In this document: piece after piece, positions 9,245-16,427 of the stretch
How positions within the stretch are numbered: the stretch's first letter is position 1
How the letters are laid out: each line of letters begins with the position of its first letter
Source: Paraburkholderia sp. BL25I1N1
Lineage (GTDB): Bacteria > Pseudomonadota > Gammaproteobacteria > Burkholderiales > Burkholderiaceae
Direction: 5' to 3'
DNA length: 64,000 nucleotides
Assembly (NCBI RefSeq): GCF_003002025.1
Contig: NZ_PVZB01000008.1
Span: forward strand, 186,001-250,000
Notes under the pieces: generated by a model
Databases searched by the model: none
What the model was told of the DNA's origin: nothing
The model's input: only the letters and a program-made list of their open reading frames with translations
Program-made: the position numbers and the translations under genes

Positions 9245-10522
9245 GTGACTACGATGACAATCGCTGCTGATTCCACGCCTGAATCGAGTGGCCGACTCAA
9301 ACGCGAACTCAAAGCGGCGGAGGCCAGGAAGCGTGCGATGGCGCTGTTGTTGATCGCGCCGCTCGCGATTTTTCTACTGCTCATTTTTGTCGTGCCGATC
9401 GGCGCGCTGCTCACGCGCGCCGCGCAAAATCCCGAGGTCGTCAACGCGCTGCCGCATACACTGGCCTCACTGAGCGCATGGGATCGCAAGACACCGCCGC
9501 CCGACACCGCGTATGCCGCGCTGGCGGTCGATCTAGCCGCGATCGCCGACAGCGACGGCATGGGAGCGCTCGCGCGACGCCTGAACGTGGAGATTCCTGG
9601 TTACCGTTCGCTGGTCGCCAAGTCCGCACACGCCATGCCGTTCGTCGACGACAACAACAAGGCTTTGCAGCTGACGCCGGCCCAGATGCATGCGAAATTC
9701 GTCGAACTGGACGAGCGCTGGAACGACGTTGCGTACTGGCAAGCCATCGCAAAAAATTCCGGCGCGTATTCGCCGTTCTATCTGCTGGCATCGCTGGACC
9801 ACAAGCAGGACGCGTTCGGCCACATCATTCCGACCGATCCTGATCAACAGATCTATCTCGCCGTGTTCAGCCGCACCTTTGTGATCGGCGCGGCGGTGAC
9901 GCTCTTCGCGTTGTTGCTCGGCTATCCGCTCGCTTACTGGATTTCGATGCTGTCCGAGCGCCGCGCAAATCTGGTGATGATTCTCGTGCTGATTCCGTTC
10001 TGGACCTCGATCCTCGTGCGCGTCGCCGCATGGATCGTGATTCTGCAAAGCGAAGGGCTCGTGAACAAGGCGCTGATCGGCAGCGGGCTGCTGCATGACC
10101 CGCTGGCGTTACTGTTCAACCGCACCGGCGTCTACATTTCGATGACGCACATTCTGCTGCCGTTCATGATCCTGCCGCTCTATAGCGTGATGAAGTCGAT
10201 CCCGCCCACCTATCAGCGCGCCGCGATCTCTCTCGGCAGTCATCCGTTCGCCGCGTTCTGGCGTGTCTATGTGCCGCAGACTTATCCGGGCATCGGCGCG
10301 GGCGCCTTGCTGGTGTTCATTCTGGCGATCGGCTACTACATCACGCCGGCCTTGCTCGGCGGACCGAACGATCAGATGGTCAGCTACTACGTCGCGTACT
10401 TCACGAACGTGACGATCAACTGGGGCATGGCGTGCGCCCTCGGCGGTCTGCTGCTCGCCGCGACGCTCGTGCTGTACGTCATTTACGGACGCTTCACGCG
10501 CTCGTCACTGAGCCTCGGCTGA
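9245..10522 (+). CDS. Polyamine-type ABC transporter permease (PotB-like)
   Basis: About 425 residues. GTG 9245 is preferred because GGAGAG (9233-9238) sits six bases upstream; ATG 9254 in the same frame is the alternative. One membrane helix (ALLLIAPLAIFLLLIFVVPIGALL) precedes an unusually long periplasmic loop of about 170 residues. Five further helices follow, and the EAA-like loop lies in YQRAAISLGSHPFAAFWRVYVPQTYPG. It forms the membrane channel together with the next permease. The enlarged first loop is longer than in E. coli PotB. Confidence 0.88.
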   Translation: MTTMTIAADSTPESSGRLKRELKAAEARKRAMALLLIAPLAIFLLLIFVVPIGALLTRAAQNPEVVNALPHTLASLSAWDRKTPPPDTAYAALAVDLAAIADSDGMGALARRLNVEIPGYRSLVAKSAHAMPFVDDNNKALQLTPAQMHAKFVELDERWNDVAYWQAIAKNSGAYSPFYLLASLDHKQDAFGHIIPTDPDQQIYLAVFSRTFVIGAAVTLFALLLGYPLAYWISMLSERRANLVMILVLIPFWTSILVRVAAWIVILQSEGLVNKALIGSGLLHDPLALLFNRTGVYISMTHILLPFMILPLYSVMKSIPPTYQRAAISLGSHPFAAFWRVYVPQTYPGIGAGALLVFILAIGYYITPALLGGPNDQMVSYYVAYFTNVTINWGMACALGGLLLAATLVLYVIYGRFTRSSLSLG

Positions 10523-10537
10523 ACGGAGTCTATTGCG

Positions 10538-11377
10538 ATGAAACTTGCCAAGCCTTTGTTCGCGCCGCATACGTCTTTGGTCGAACGCGTGTGGTATTTC
10601 GCGTTGCGTGCGCTGGCCGTGCTCACGCTGCTCTATCTCATCCTGCCGGTGCTGGCGATCGTGCCGCTGTCGTTTTCGTCGAGCACGTTTCTGGTGTATC
10701 CGATTCCGGGCTGGTCGTTGCGCTGGTATCAGAATCTGATCGCATCCGATGAATGGCGCATGGCCGCTAAGAACAGCTTTATCGTCGCGCCGTCGGCGAC
10801 GGTGGTTGCAACCGTGCTCGGCACGTTGGCGGCAATCGGACTGACCAAGGCGAACTTCCGCGGCAAGGGTCTGCTCATGGCGATCCTGATTTCGCCGATG
10901 ATCGTGCCGGTGGTGGTAGTGGGTGTCGGCATGTATCTGTTCTTCGCGCCGCTCGGGTTGGCCAACACCTACATCGGCCTGATTCTCGCGCATGCGTCGC
11001 TCGGCGTGCCCTTTGTCGTGACGACCGTGGCCGCGACGTTGCAGGGGTTCAACTACAACCTCGTGCGGGCAAGTCTGTCGCTAGGCGCGAATCCGGTGAA
11101 GACGTTCTTCCGCATCACCTTGCCGGTGATCGCGCCGGGCGTGATCTCAGGCGCGCTGTTCGCGTTCGCGACTTCATTCGACGAAGTCGTCGTCACCTTA
11201 TTCCTGGCGGGCGCGGATCAGACAACGTTGCCCCGACAGATGTTTACCGGCATCCGTGAAAATATCAGCCCGACCATCGCCGCGCTGGCAACAATTCTGA
11301 TTGTTTTTTCCACTAGCCTGTTACTGGCGCTCGAATGGCTGCGTGGGAGAAATGCAGCGCGAGCAGTCAAGGCTTGA
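10538..11377 (+). CDS. Polyamine-type ABC transporter permease (PotC-like)
   Basis: 279 residues; ATG 10538 has a GGAG upstream and lies 15 bp after the previous gene. It has six predicted membrane segments and the EAA loop NLVRASLSLGANPVKTFFRITLPVIAPG typical of binding-protein-dependent permeases. The SFDEVVVTLFLAG stretch is characteristic of PotC/YdcV relatives. It is the second membrane subunit of the importer and the last gene of this operon. Confidence 0.9.
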   Translation: MKLAKPLFAPHTSLVERVWYFALRALAVLTLLYLILPVLAIVPLSFSSSTFLVYPIPGWSLRWYQNLIASDEWRMAAKNSFIVAPSATVVATVLGTLAAIGLTKANFRGKGLLMAILISPMIVPVVVVGVGMYLFFAPLGLANTYIGLILAHASLGVPFVVTTVAATLQGFNYNLVRASLSLGANPVKTFFRITLPVIAPGVISGALFAFATSFDEVVVTLFLAGADQTTLPRQMFTGIRENISPTIAALATILIVFSTSLLLALEWLRGRNAARAVKA

Positions 11378-11531
11378 GTATCGACGCGAGCGGGCGACCG
11401 CTTTTCATCCGAAACGCATAATAGCCAATCACCTTTTGACAATAATCTAAGACTGCTCCCATTCCCTACGCATCGGCGGCTCTGCATACTCGTAGCCCTC
11501 AATAAGAAGATGCGCTCGACGCGGGGAATTA

Positions 11532-12623
11532 ATGAAACACCACCTCACGGTGCTTGTTTGCGCGCTGGTTTTGACGGCTTGCGCCAACCACGCCGCGCGA
11601 GACCGGCTGGGCATTGAAGACGCCACCTTGTTGCATAGCGGTTTCGACGTCACACAGGACGAAGCCGCGGGCGCAGCCAACTCACAATGGATCAGCACTT
11701 ATGCGCCGGCGGTAAGCAGCAGCACGGCGCTCGCGCGCCTGCAGGCGCGGCTCGACCATTTGCCCGGCGATCAGAACGGCTACTTTCACGCCAAGGCACA
11801 ATGCTGGATCAATGCCGCTCAACAGGCGCGGCAATCCAACGACCACTGGGGCTTCGTCGAAGAAGCGATCGGCCAGGCGGCCATGATTACCATGAGCCTG
11901 GAGAGCGGTGCGCCGTTATCCGCTATCAATCCGGCGCTGCGCACGGTGTCCACGGTGCGCCCCGATCTGTGGAAGATCGTCAATACCATTAAATCAGATC
12001 CTACTGTTGCCCAATGTCCGCAGGCTCAGCCGCCGCTCGCTTGTGCCGAAGTGGAACTGATGCAGGCCGGCCATGACGCGTGGCGACGCAGTTTCTCCGA
12101 CGCCGAGCAGCGCTTGCCGGATGTGCAGAACAAGTTGCGTCAGTCGGCGGAAACCGCGCTTCAATGCAAGCAGAAGATGCAAATGCCGGTATCCGCGCCG
12201 GTGCCGGGCCGTGCGCCTGTGACCATCTCGGCTGCGAATTCGTCGCGAAAGATCATGCTCAAAGCCGATTCCCTTTTCCGCTTCAACGGCGGTGACGATG
12301 CCGCGATATTGCCCGCCGGCAAACGACAGTTGAACGACGTGGCAATTCGACTGAAGAAGATGCACTCGCTGCGTGAACTGCAGATCACCGGCTACGCTGA
12401 CCGCCTTGGCGACAAGTCATACAACTTGCGTTTATCGACGCAGCGAGCGCGGACCGTCGAACGATATCTGCAGTCGCTAGGAGTGAGATTGCCGACGACC
12501 GCACAGGGCAGAGGCAGCGCGAATCCGCTGGTGACCTGCCGGCAAACGCAGCGAGATGTGTTGCTGCGATGCCTCGCGCCGAATCGACGCATCGAGATCG
12601 AACTTGTCGCGGCGGCCTCGTAG
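11532..12623 (+). CDS. OmpA-domain lipoprotein
   Basis: 363 residues. The signal sequence ends in a lipobox, LTAC (Cys about residue 17), so it should be lipid-anchored. The middle (residues ~40-220) is a helical region found in this family and not otherwise recognised. The C-terminal ~120 residues are an OmpA/MotB peptidoglycan-binding domain: LFRFNGGDDAAILPAGKRQL, then LQITGYADRLGDKSYNLRLSTQRA, then RRIEIELV. It probably tethers the outer membrane to peptidoglycan. It stands alone, directly left of the truncated response regulator. Confidence 0.85.
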   Translation: MKHHLTVLVCALVLTACANHAARDRLGIEDATLLHSGFDVTQDEAAGAANSQWISTYAPAVSSSTALARLQARLDHLPGDQNGYFHAKAQCWINAAQQARQSNDHWGFVEEAIGQAAMITMSLESGAPLSAINPALRTVSTVRPDLWKIVNTIKSDPTVAQCPQAQPPLACAEVELMQAGHDAWRRSFSDAEQRLPDVQNKLRQSAETALQCKQKMQMPVSAPVPGRAPVTISAANSSRKIMLKADSLFRFNGGDDAAILPAGKRQLNDVAIRLKKMHSLRELQITGYADRLGDKSYNLRLSTQRARTVERYLQSLGVRLPTTAQGRGSANPLVTCRQTQRDVLLRCLAPNRRIEIELVAAAS

Positions 12624-12736
12624 TGATTTTGGATCGAGAGCTAGCAACCGTACCGCGCACATCGATGCGTCTTCGAGTTTGAGACAGGCAGCGACCAACG
12701 TCGCAAAGCCTGTGTATTCAGAAGGATTAAGAAAAA

Positions 12737-12871
12737 ATGTCAACTATTCTAATTATTGACGACCATCCTGCGTTCCGCATGATCATCAAAATGCAGCTCG
12801 TGCAATTGCTTGGCGTTGAAAATGTGCTTGAGGCCGATAATGGCCAGACCGCTGTCGAGATGGTTTTTTGA
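12737..12871 (+). pseudogene. Truncated response-regulator receiver domain
   Basis: The frame starts at ATG 12737 and gives only 44 residues: STILIIDDHPAFRMIIKMQ and then VLEADNGQTAVEMVF, followed by TGA at 12869. This is the first third of a receiver domain, with the acidic pair DD; the phospho-acceptor Asp and everything after it are missing. In intact NarL/FixJ-type regulators the protein runs on for over 150 residues. After VEMV the sequence stops resembling a receiver and base composition changes, so this is the left junction of the island. The missing part is not found elsewhere in the window. Confidence 0.8.
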
Positions 12872-13002
12872 CTTTGCCCGCTTCGGGGAGAAACGTTACG
12901 CTCGCAGGAGCACTTCGCGACATCGCCCGGAAGAGCAGTGTTGTCGTTTGGGTCGGGTGAGAAATTTTGTCGATTGGGGCAAGCCAGCGAAGCTGCCGCG
13001 TC

Positions 13003-13090
13003 AGCGTTCGAGTGTGTGCAACTCTGGAACCGCCCATCGGGCGGGCTGTCCACGCCCTTGTGGTGTGGGCAGTAGAGTTGCACACGCGGG
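13003..13090 (+). ncRNA. Candidate structured RNA, copy 1
   Basis: A 12-bp outer stem (GTGTGCAACTCT at 13014-13025 with 13074-13085) encloses two hairpins: CCGCCC-ATC-GGGCGG (13030-13044) and CCACGCC-CTTGT-GGTGTGG (13050-13068). A second copy 0.9 kb downstream keeps the same fold with compensating changes. An ATG at 13099 follows a GGGGA and opens a 7-codon frame. No known RNA is assigned. A C4/CI-type phage immunity RNA is one possibility, given the AlpA-like and XRE neighbours. Strand is set by the downstream gene and by the G-U pairs. Confidence 0.5.
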
Positions 13091-13153
13091 GAAGTGGCAT
13101 GGCCTTGTTAAACCAACAATGAGAGGAGCCTGGGGAGGGAAAAGTGGGCTAAG

Positions 13154-13177
13154 TTAGACGCAGAAACGTGCGTCTAA
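13154..13177. promoter_or_regulatory. Inverted repeat upstream of the AlpA-like gene
   Basis: TTAGACGCA (13154-13162), a six-base spacer and TGCGTCTAA (13169-13177) form a perfect 9-bp inverted repeat 20 bp before the AlpA-like start. This suits a dimeric repressor operator. Confidence 0.5.
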
Positions 13178-13197
13178 AAAAATCATCTATAGGTAGG

Positions 13198-13452
13198 ATG
13201 ACTCCAGCTCCCATTCCACCGGTCCAGTCCGACCTTGATGCCGATGAGCTGGCCGACATCCTCGGCCTCTCCCTGCGCACAATCATTCTGCGAGCAAAAC
13301 GCCGCCCTTGGCTGCTGCCACCCCGCGTTGAGCTGTACGACCGCGAGTTGCTTCGTTGGCGGCAAGATGCCGTGCAAGAATGGTTTTCGTCTCAAATCTC
13401 TTCCTGCTCTGGAAGCGATACTCCATCTGGTCGCCTTAGGCCTCACGGTTGA
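13198..13452 (+). CDS. AlpA-like / excisionase-type HTH protein
   Basis: 84 residues from ATG 13198. The recognisable part is a MerR/AlpA-type helix-turn-helix (DLDADELADILGLSLRTIIL, followed by RAKRRPWLLPPR), then ELLRWRQDAVQEWF. AlpA-like proteins act as excisionases or transcription activators in P4-like satellites and other integrative elements. A 24-bp inverted repeat precedes it and an XRE gene converges on it. A frameshifted second copy lies at 14275-14411. Its partner integrase is not in this window. Confidence 0.6.
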   Translation: MTPAPIPPVQSDLDADELADILGLSLRTIILRAKRRPWLLPPRVELYDRELLRWRQDAVQEWFSSQISSCSGSDTPSGRLRPHG

Positions 13453-13478
13453 ATCGATTGACCGCGGTTCGAAGCGTT

Positions 13479-13781
13479 CTAGAAGGCCTTTATAGCGGGG
13501 CGTCTTTCAAGTAAAAGCGTCGCTGGCGGGCTTTTGCGCTCCGAGAGCAAGTCCGTCAACTCGACGGCGAGCGCGATGGCGATTGCGACCATAGTATCCA
13601 GCGTCGGGTCGGTAGCCTGTCGTTCGAGCTGGCTTACGTACGTCCGATGAAATCCCGCGCGCTCGCTGAGCGCTTCTTGCGAAAGGTCGTACTCGGCCCT
13701 GAACCCCTTGAGGTTTTCCGGTAGATGCTTCCCAGCAGCCTGCTGTGCTATGTTCGAACTTGTCCATGTCGGACGAAGCAT
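13479..13781 (-). CDS. XRE-family HTH regulator, copy 1
   Basis: 100 residues with a lambda-repressor-like HTH in the middle: NLKGFRAEYDLSQEALSERAGFHRTYVSQLER, then TLDTMVAIAIALAVELTDLL. No other domain is present. It converges on the AlpA-like gene and is paralogous to the XRE protein at 14413-14703 (shared pattern NL...R...SQE.L...AG.HR..V...ER...TLD). It is probably a repressor of the island. Start at ATG 13781; no strong ribosome-binding site is visible. Confidence 0.7.
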   Translation of the reverse strand: MLRPTWTSSNIAQQAAGKHLPENLKGFRAEYDLSQEALSERAGFHRTYVSQLERQATDPTLDTMVAIAIALAVELTDLLSERKSPPATLLLERRPAIKAF

Positions 13782-13813
13782 CGCCGATTACAGCTCTACT
13801 TCCCAACGCAAAG

Positions 13814-13837
13814 AAGCCCCTTAACAGGGCTTTTTTT
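13814..13837 (+). terminator. Rho-independent terminator
   Basis: AAGCCC (13814-13819), a seven-base loop and GGGCTT (13827-13832) are followed by a run of seven T. This is a canonical intrinsic terminator on the + strand. It separates the first island module from the second structured RNA. Confidence 0.65.
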
Positions 13838-13914
13838 GGTCTGGGCTGGGCGTGCCGTTGCAGTGTCGATTTCGAATTTACTTATGCCCTTCTGCAAGCC
13901 AATGCAGTCGGCGC

Positions 13915-14000
13915 GCTGGTTCGAGTGTATTCAACTTTGGAACCGCCGTTAGGCGGCTGTCCACACCCTTGTGGTGTGGGCAACAGAGTTGTGCAGACGG
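13915..14000 (+). ncRNA. Candidate structured RNA, copy 2
   Basis: The same fold as copy 1: outer stem CAACTTTG/CAGAGTTG (13932-13939 with 13984-13991, one G-U pair), hairpin CCGCC-GTTA-GGCGG (13943-13956) and hairpin CCACACC-CTTGT-GGTGTGG (13961-13979). Relative to copy 1 the second hairpin is one pair shorter, and one G-U pair of the third becomes A-U; the CTTGT loop is unchanged. GGTTC (13918-13922) could instead pair with GAACC (13940-13944). ATG 14011 after a run of G opens another 7-codon frame. An overlapping long frame on the + strand is judged spurious. Confidence 0.5.
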
Positions 14001-14274
14001 GGGAATATCAATGGTTTTTGTGTTCCGACTCTGAGGTTGACAATGCTATGAGTCCGAAGGGGCGTAGTTTAAAAGCTCTCGGCCGCTCAATCTCAGATGC
14101 CGGTTGCTGATGGATACCTCGACCGAATTAGGGACTGCCACCCGAACAGTCGCGACCGCGCTGTTGGCTCTTCGTTGAAGGCGAACTGACGAGGTCTACT
14201 CCGGAAGAGAATGAGAACGGAACATGAAGCAATCTGCCGAGCGACGTCATGAATACCACATTTGATTCATGCTT

Positions 14275-14411
14275 CCTCGATGCCGCGCACTAGCCGATAT
14301 GCTCGAGATATCAACTTCTGCTCTTCTCTCACGCGCCCATCAGCGCCTTGGGCTGCCACGATTCACTGGCGGCGTGATGTAGTCGAAAAATGGCTGATAG
14401 GCAGAGCGTAG
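14275..14411 (+). pseudogene. Frameshifted second copy of the AlpA-like gene
   Basis: One frame from 14290 reads LADMLEISTSALLSRAHQRL and then GLPRFTGG. After a frame change the sequence reads WRRDVVEKWLIGRA and stops at 14409. Joined, this parallels the intact AlpA-like protein (LADILGLSLRTIILRAKRRP ... WRQDAVQEWF). No clean start codon was found and the two halves are in different frames, so the gene is broken. It ends two bases from the XRE gene that converges on it, the same order as in the first module. Confidence 0.6.
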
Positions 14412-14412
14412 C

Positions 14413-14703
14413 TTACGGAGCATCCGTCTTTTTCGGACGCCCGGTCTTGATAGGTTGGGGCGTTTCGGTTGGTTCGATGAGCAACTGCGATGGTTCCACT
14501 CCGAGCGCGTTAGCGAGCGAGACCAAGTTGTCCAGGGTGACGCCGTGCGTGCCTCGTTCAATGAGACCAACCTGATTCCGGTGCATCCCCGCCTTGGCGG
14601 CGAGGGTTTCTTGCGAGAAGCCCACCTTGCCGCGCAACAATCTTAGATTTGTGGCGAGCCTGAGCCGTGCAGCCATCTGCTGTGGTGTGGTGATGTCATC
14701 CAT
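14413..14703 (-). CDS. XRE-family HTH regulator, copy 2
   Basis: 96 residues. The HTH spans about residues 18-72: NLRLLRGKVGFSQETLAAKAGMHRNQVGLIER, then TLDNLVSLANALGVEPSQLL. A Lys/Pro-rich tail ends GRPKKTDAP. It is paralogous to the XRE protein at 13479. Two near-palindromic sites lie 47-76 bp upstream of its start and overlap the -35 of a candidate + strand promoter, which suggests it represses itself and the small-gene operon to its right. Confidence 0.75.
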   Translation of the reverse strand: MDDITTPQQMAARLRLATNLRLLRGKVGFSQETLAAKAGMHRNQVGLIERGTHGVTLDNLVSLANALGVEPSQLLIEPTETPQPIKTGRPKKTDAP

Positions 14704-14749
14704 ATGGACAGGAGCATTCCCTATCGGCAGCGATGAATCTACCCTATTT

Positions 14750-14805
14750 AAAGTGCCACTTTTTAAAGTGGCACTATTTACAGTTCATGTTTATCGTTTT
14801 AGACT
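14750..14805 (+). promoter_or_regulatory. Tandem operators overlapping a candidate promoter
   Basis: AAAGTGCCACTTT (14750-14762) is an exact 6-bp inverted repeat about a central base. AAAGTGGCACTATTT (14765-14779) is a second near-copy on the same face. A possible sigma-70 promoter has its -35 TTTACA (14777-14782) inside the second site, then 17 bp, then -10 TAGACT (14800-14805), reading towards the gene at 15045. The XRE gene at 14703 is divergent. The operators are clear; the promoter is a weaker call. Confidence 0.55.
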
Positions 14806-15044
14806 GTCACGTATCCCCTGAGCCATCCAACGGTCGTCGTGACGGGGCAAGAGAATCCTAGTTCCGTCGACAGGCGGCTTTAGGCGTGGTGTGTTTTCAC
14901 GTGGTCAGAAGTCCGTGATGAAAATGGTCAGTCGAACCGCGCCTCTTCCACGGCAACAAAGTTCGATGCGGATTTACTCCACGCGGACATTCAGATGCAA
15001 CCGCGAATCGCCCAACCAGCGAAAGATGTAGAGGAGCAGCAGGA

Positions 15045-15578
15045 ATGGCAGTCTATGTAGTCGAGCACGCCGAGTTCCGAGAACGCGAAGACCTAGCTAT
15101 CGGCGTGTACTCTGGTCAGTTCGGCTACAGCCTGCGTTGTTGCCAGGAGCTGCTCGGTCCTTGCATTCAGCATGGCAGCTCGCGGGACATTTGGGCAGAT
15201 GCGTACCACGCGCTGCATCGATACGAAAGCGCCGAGCTGGTATCTGAGAGGGGCGCAGTTGCCCCACCAGAGCCGGAAGCAACAACGAAAACAAAGCGAA
15301 CTCGGGTTATGCACGTGACCTGTTTCGTTGAACGAGAGTGCGACCGTGTGCAAGACGCTGCCGGACGGTTCACAGTCTCTGTCGATGCGAAGGGACGGGT
15401 CCGCGGTGAAGCTGTGGCGACAAATCGGCCGACCATCAAGATTTCGGGCGTGCGCGTAGACCCTTGGCAGTCGGAGCCGGAAGTCGGTCTTGCAGTTTTG
15501 CTACATCTTGCGAGCATCGAGCACAACACCGCGGTAGACGACTTGATGGCCCGTATGCGGCGGGGCGACAAGCAATGA
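15045..15578 (+). CDS. Unrecognised island protein (177 aa)
   Basis: ATG 15045 follows a strong GAGGAGCAGCAGGA site. I do not recognise a family. The N-terminal third contains EHAEFREREDLAIGVYSGQF and several Cys (CCQELLGPC). A Pro/Glu/Lys-rich linker (about residues 65-85) separates it from a C-terminal ~90-residue part with beta-like segments (VMHVTCFVERECDRVQDAAG, FTVSVDAKGRVRGEA). It has no signal peptide or membrane segment. It is the first gene after the operators at 14750-14779, so it may head the small-gene operon. Probably real, given the start site and codon use; function unknown. Confidence 0.6.
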   Translation: MAVYVVEHAEFREREDLAIGVYSGQFGYSLRCCQELLGPCIQHGSSRDIWADAYHALHRYESAELVSERGAVAPPEPEATTKTKRTRVMHVTCFVERECDRVQDAAGRFTVSVDAKGRVRGEAVATNRPTIKISGVRVDPWQSEPEVGLAVLLHLASIEHNTAVDDLMARMRRGDKQ

Positions 15579-15689
15579 TGTCAACGCTGCCCTCCGCCCA
15601 CACCTGTTTGTGTCGGATTGAGTCCGCCATGGAGGAGCCTCGTTGTTGCTGAGCGCGCAGGCATCGGCGCGTGTCAGGTTGCAAGAAAC

Positions 15690-15908
15690 ATGAGACTCGA
15701 AGCACGTGTCATGCGGCCAATAGCGCAACGAGATGGCGTCGTAGTTCTGCGGTCTGAACTAAACCGCCTCGGAAGCCGCTTGCAGCTCACTCGCGTACTG
15801 GCGAATCGTGAACGTCGCGAACTGTTGATACGAGTCAGGGTTGGCACGAACGCGTCGGCAATGTCTCGCATTGACGTTGATTGCGAGGAAGACCTGGCGC
15901 ACGCATGA
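15690..15908 (+). CDS. Short winged-helix-like remnant
   Basis: 72 residues. The central part, RDGVVVLRSELNRLGSRLQL followed by TRVLANRERRELLIRVRVGT, resembles the N-terminal winged helix of AbiEi/DUF6088-type antitoxin regulators, in which such a segment is followed by a longer body. Here the frame stops soon after, so it is either a fragment or a minimal stand-alone domain. The evidence is limited to this pattern and a fair start; there is no strong ribosome-binding site. Confidence 0.35.
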   Translation: MRLEARVMRPIAQRDGVVVLRSELNRLGSRLQLTRVLANRERRELLIRVRVGTNASAMSRIDVDCEEDLAHA

Positions 15909-15927
15909 TTCGAAGTTGGGCGGAGAT

Positions 15928-16131
15928 ATGACCGGGACTGGGTGGAAGATAGCGATGCGCAGCATCGATGCGGAATTCGACATACCTCAATTTGTCGCTT
16001 CAGCGCTTGTGCGCACCATCGCATCCAACAACTTTCAACTGCCCGACTCAGCCCGCGAAAGGTTCGCAAAGCTGCCCAACAGCGTTATCGCCCGCATAGA
16101 ACAAATCGTTCGCGAGGCTTGTCAGCCGTGA
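15928..16131 (+). CDS. Unrecognised small island protein (67 aa)
   Basis: ATG 15928 follows CGGAG. The protein (MTGTGWKIAMRSIDAEFDIP..., ending IVREACQP) appears helical, with RERFAKLPNSVIARIEQIVR near the C-terminus. Its stop overlaps the GTG start of the next gene in the four bases GTGA, so the two are probably translationally coupled. No family is recognised. Confidence 0.5.
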   Translation: MTGTGWKIAMRSIDAEFDIPQFVASALVRTIASNNFQLPDSARERFAKLPNSVIARIEQIVREACQP

Positions 16132-16427
16132 CATATGAAGCATTGATTCGTGACGCGCTAGCCGAAGCTAATACAGACTCGACGCGAGTTCGTGCAGCGT
16201 TTGACGCGATTTTCGAATGCTGCAAGACAACGGGAGTGCCCGGTTCTCCTGAAGTGGCCGTCGACACCGCGCTGTGCACATTGCGCTTGTCTGCTGACGA
16301 CAAAGACAAAGTGCGCCAGTTGTGCCGATGGGCGATACATGTAGCGCCCTTGGGACCGCTACCGCTGAGTCCGGACGCGGCCCTCGCCCTCGCTTTGCGT
16401 GCGCATCTGAGCGATGGCGATGACTGA
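16128..16427 (+). CDS. Small helical protein, paralogue of the gene at 18542
   Basis: 99 residues from GTG 16128, overlapping the preceding stop. It is largely helical with a conserved core, STRVRAAFDAIFECC, and a C-terminal HVAPLGPLPLSP motif. The same pattern, with RVRASFDAIYCC and NVAPRGPLPMSP, appears in the protein at 18542-18820. The first helix pair faintly recalls HEPN-type four-helix proteins, but no R-x4-6-H catalytic motif is present, so this is only a guess. The gene overlaps the start of the next one. Function unknown. Confidence 0.6.
   Translation: MTYEALIRDALAEANTDSTRVRAAFDAIFECCKTTGVPGSPEVAVDTALCTLRLSADDKDKVRQLCRWAIHVAPLGPLPLSPDAALALALRAHLSDGDD

Noticed and set aside
13001..13030. 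tRNA-like TpsiC arm (GTTCGAGT) marking an attachment site
   Set aside because: No acceptor or anticodon arms fit around it, and the segment is better explained as part of the structured RNA.
13745..14110. 121-codon + strand frame running through the second structured RNA and the terminator
   Set aside because: It crosses an intrinsic terminator and the conserved hairpins, the homologous stretch in copy 1 is not open in the same way, and the peptide has no family pattern. It is best explained as chance.
16128..16427. HEPN ribonuclease toxin
   Set aside because: The helical pattern is suggestive, but the R-x4-6-H motif is absent here and in the paralogue at 18542.
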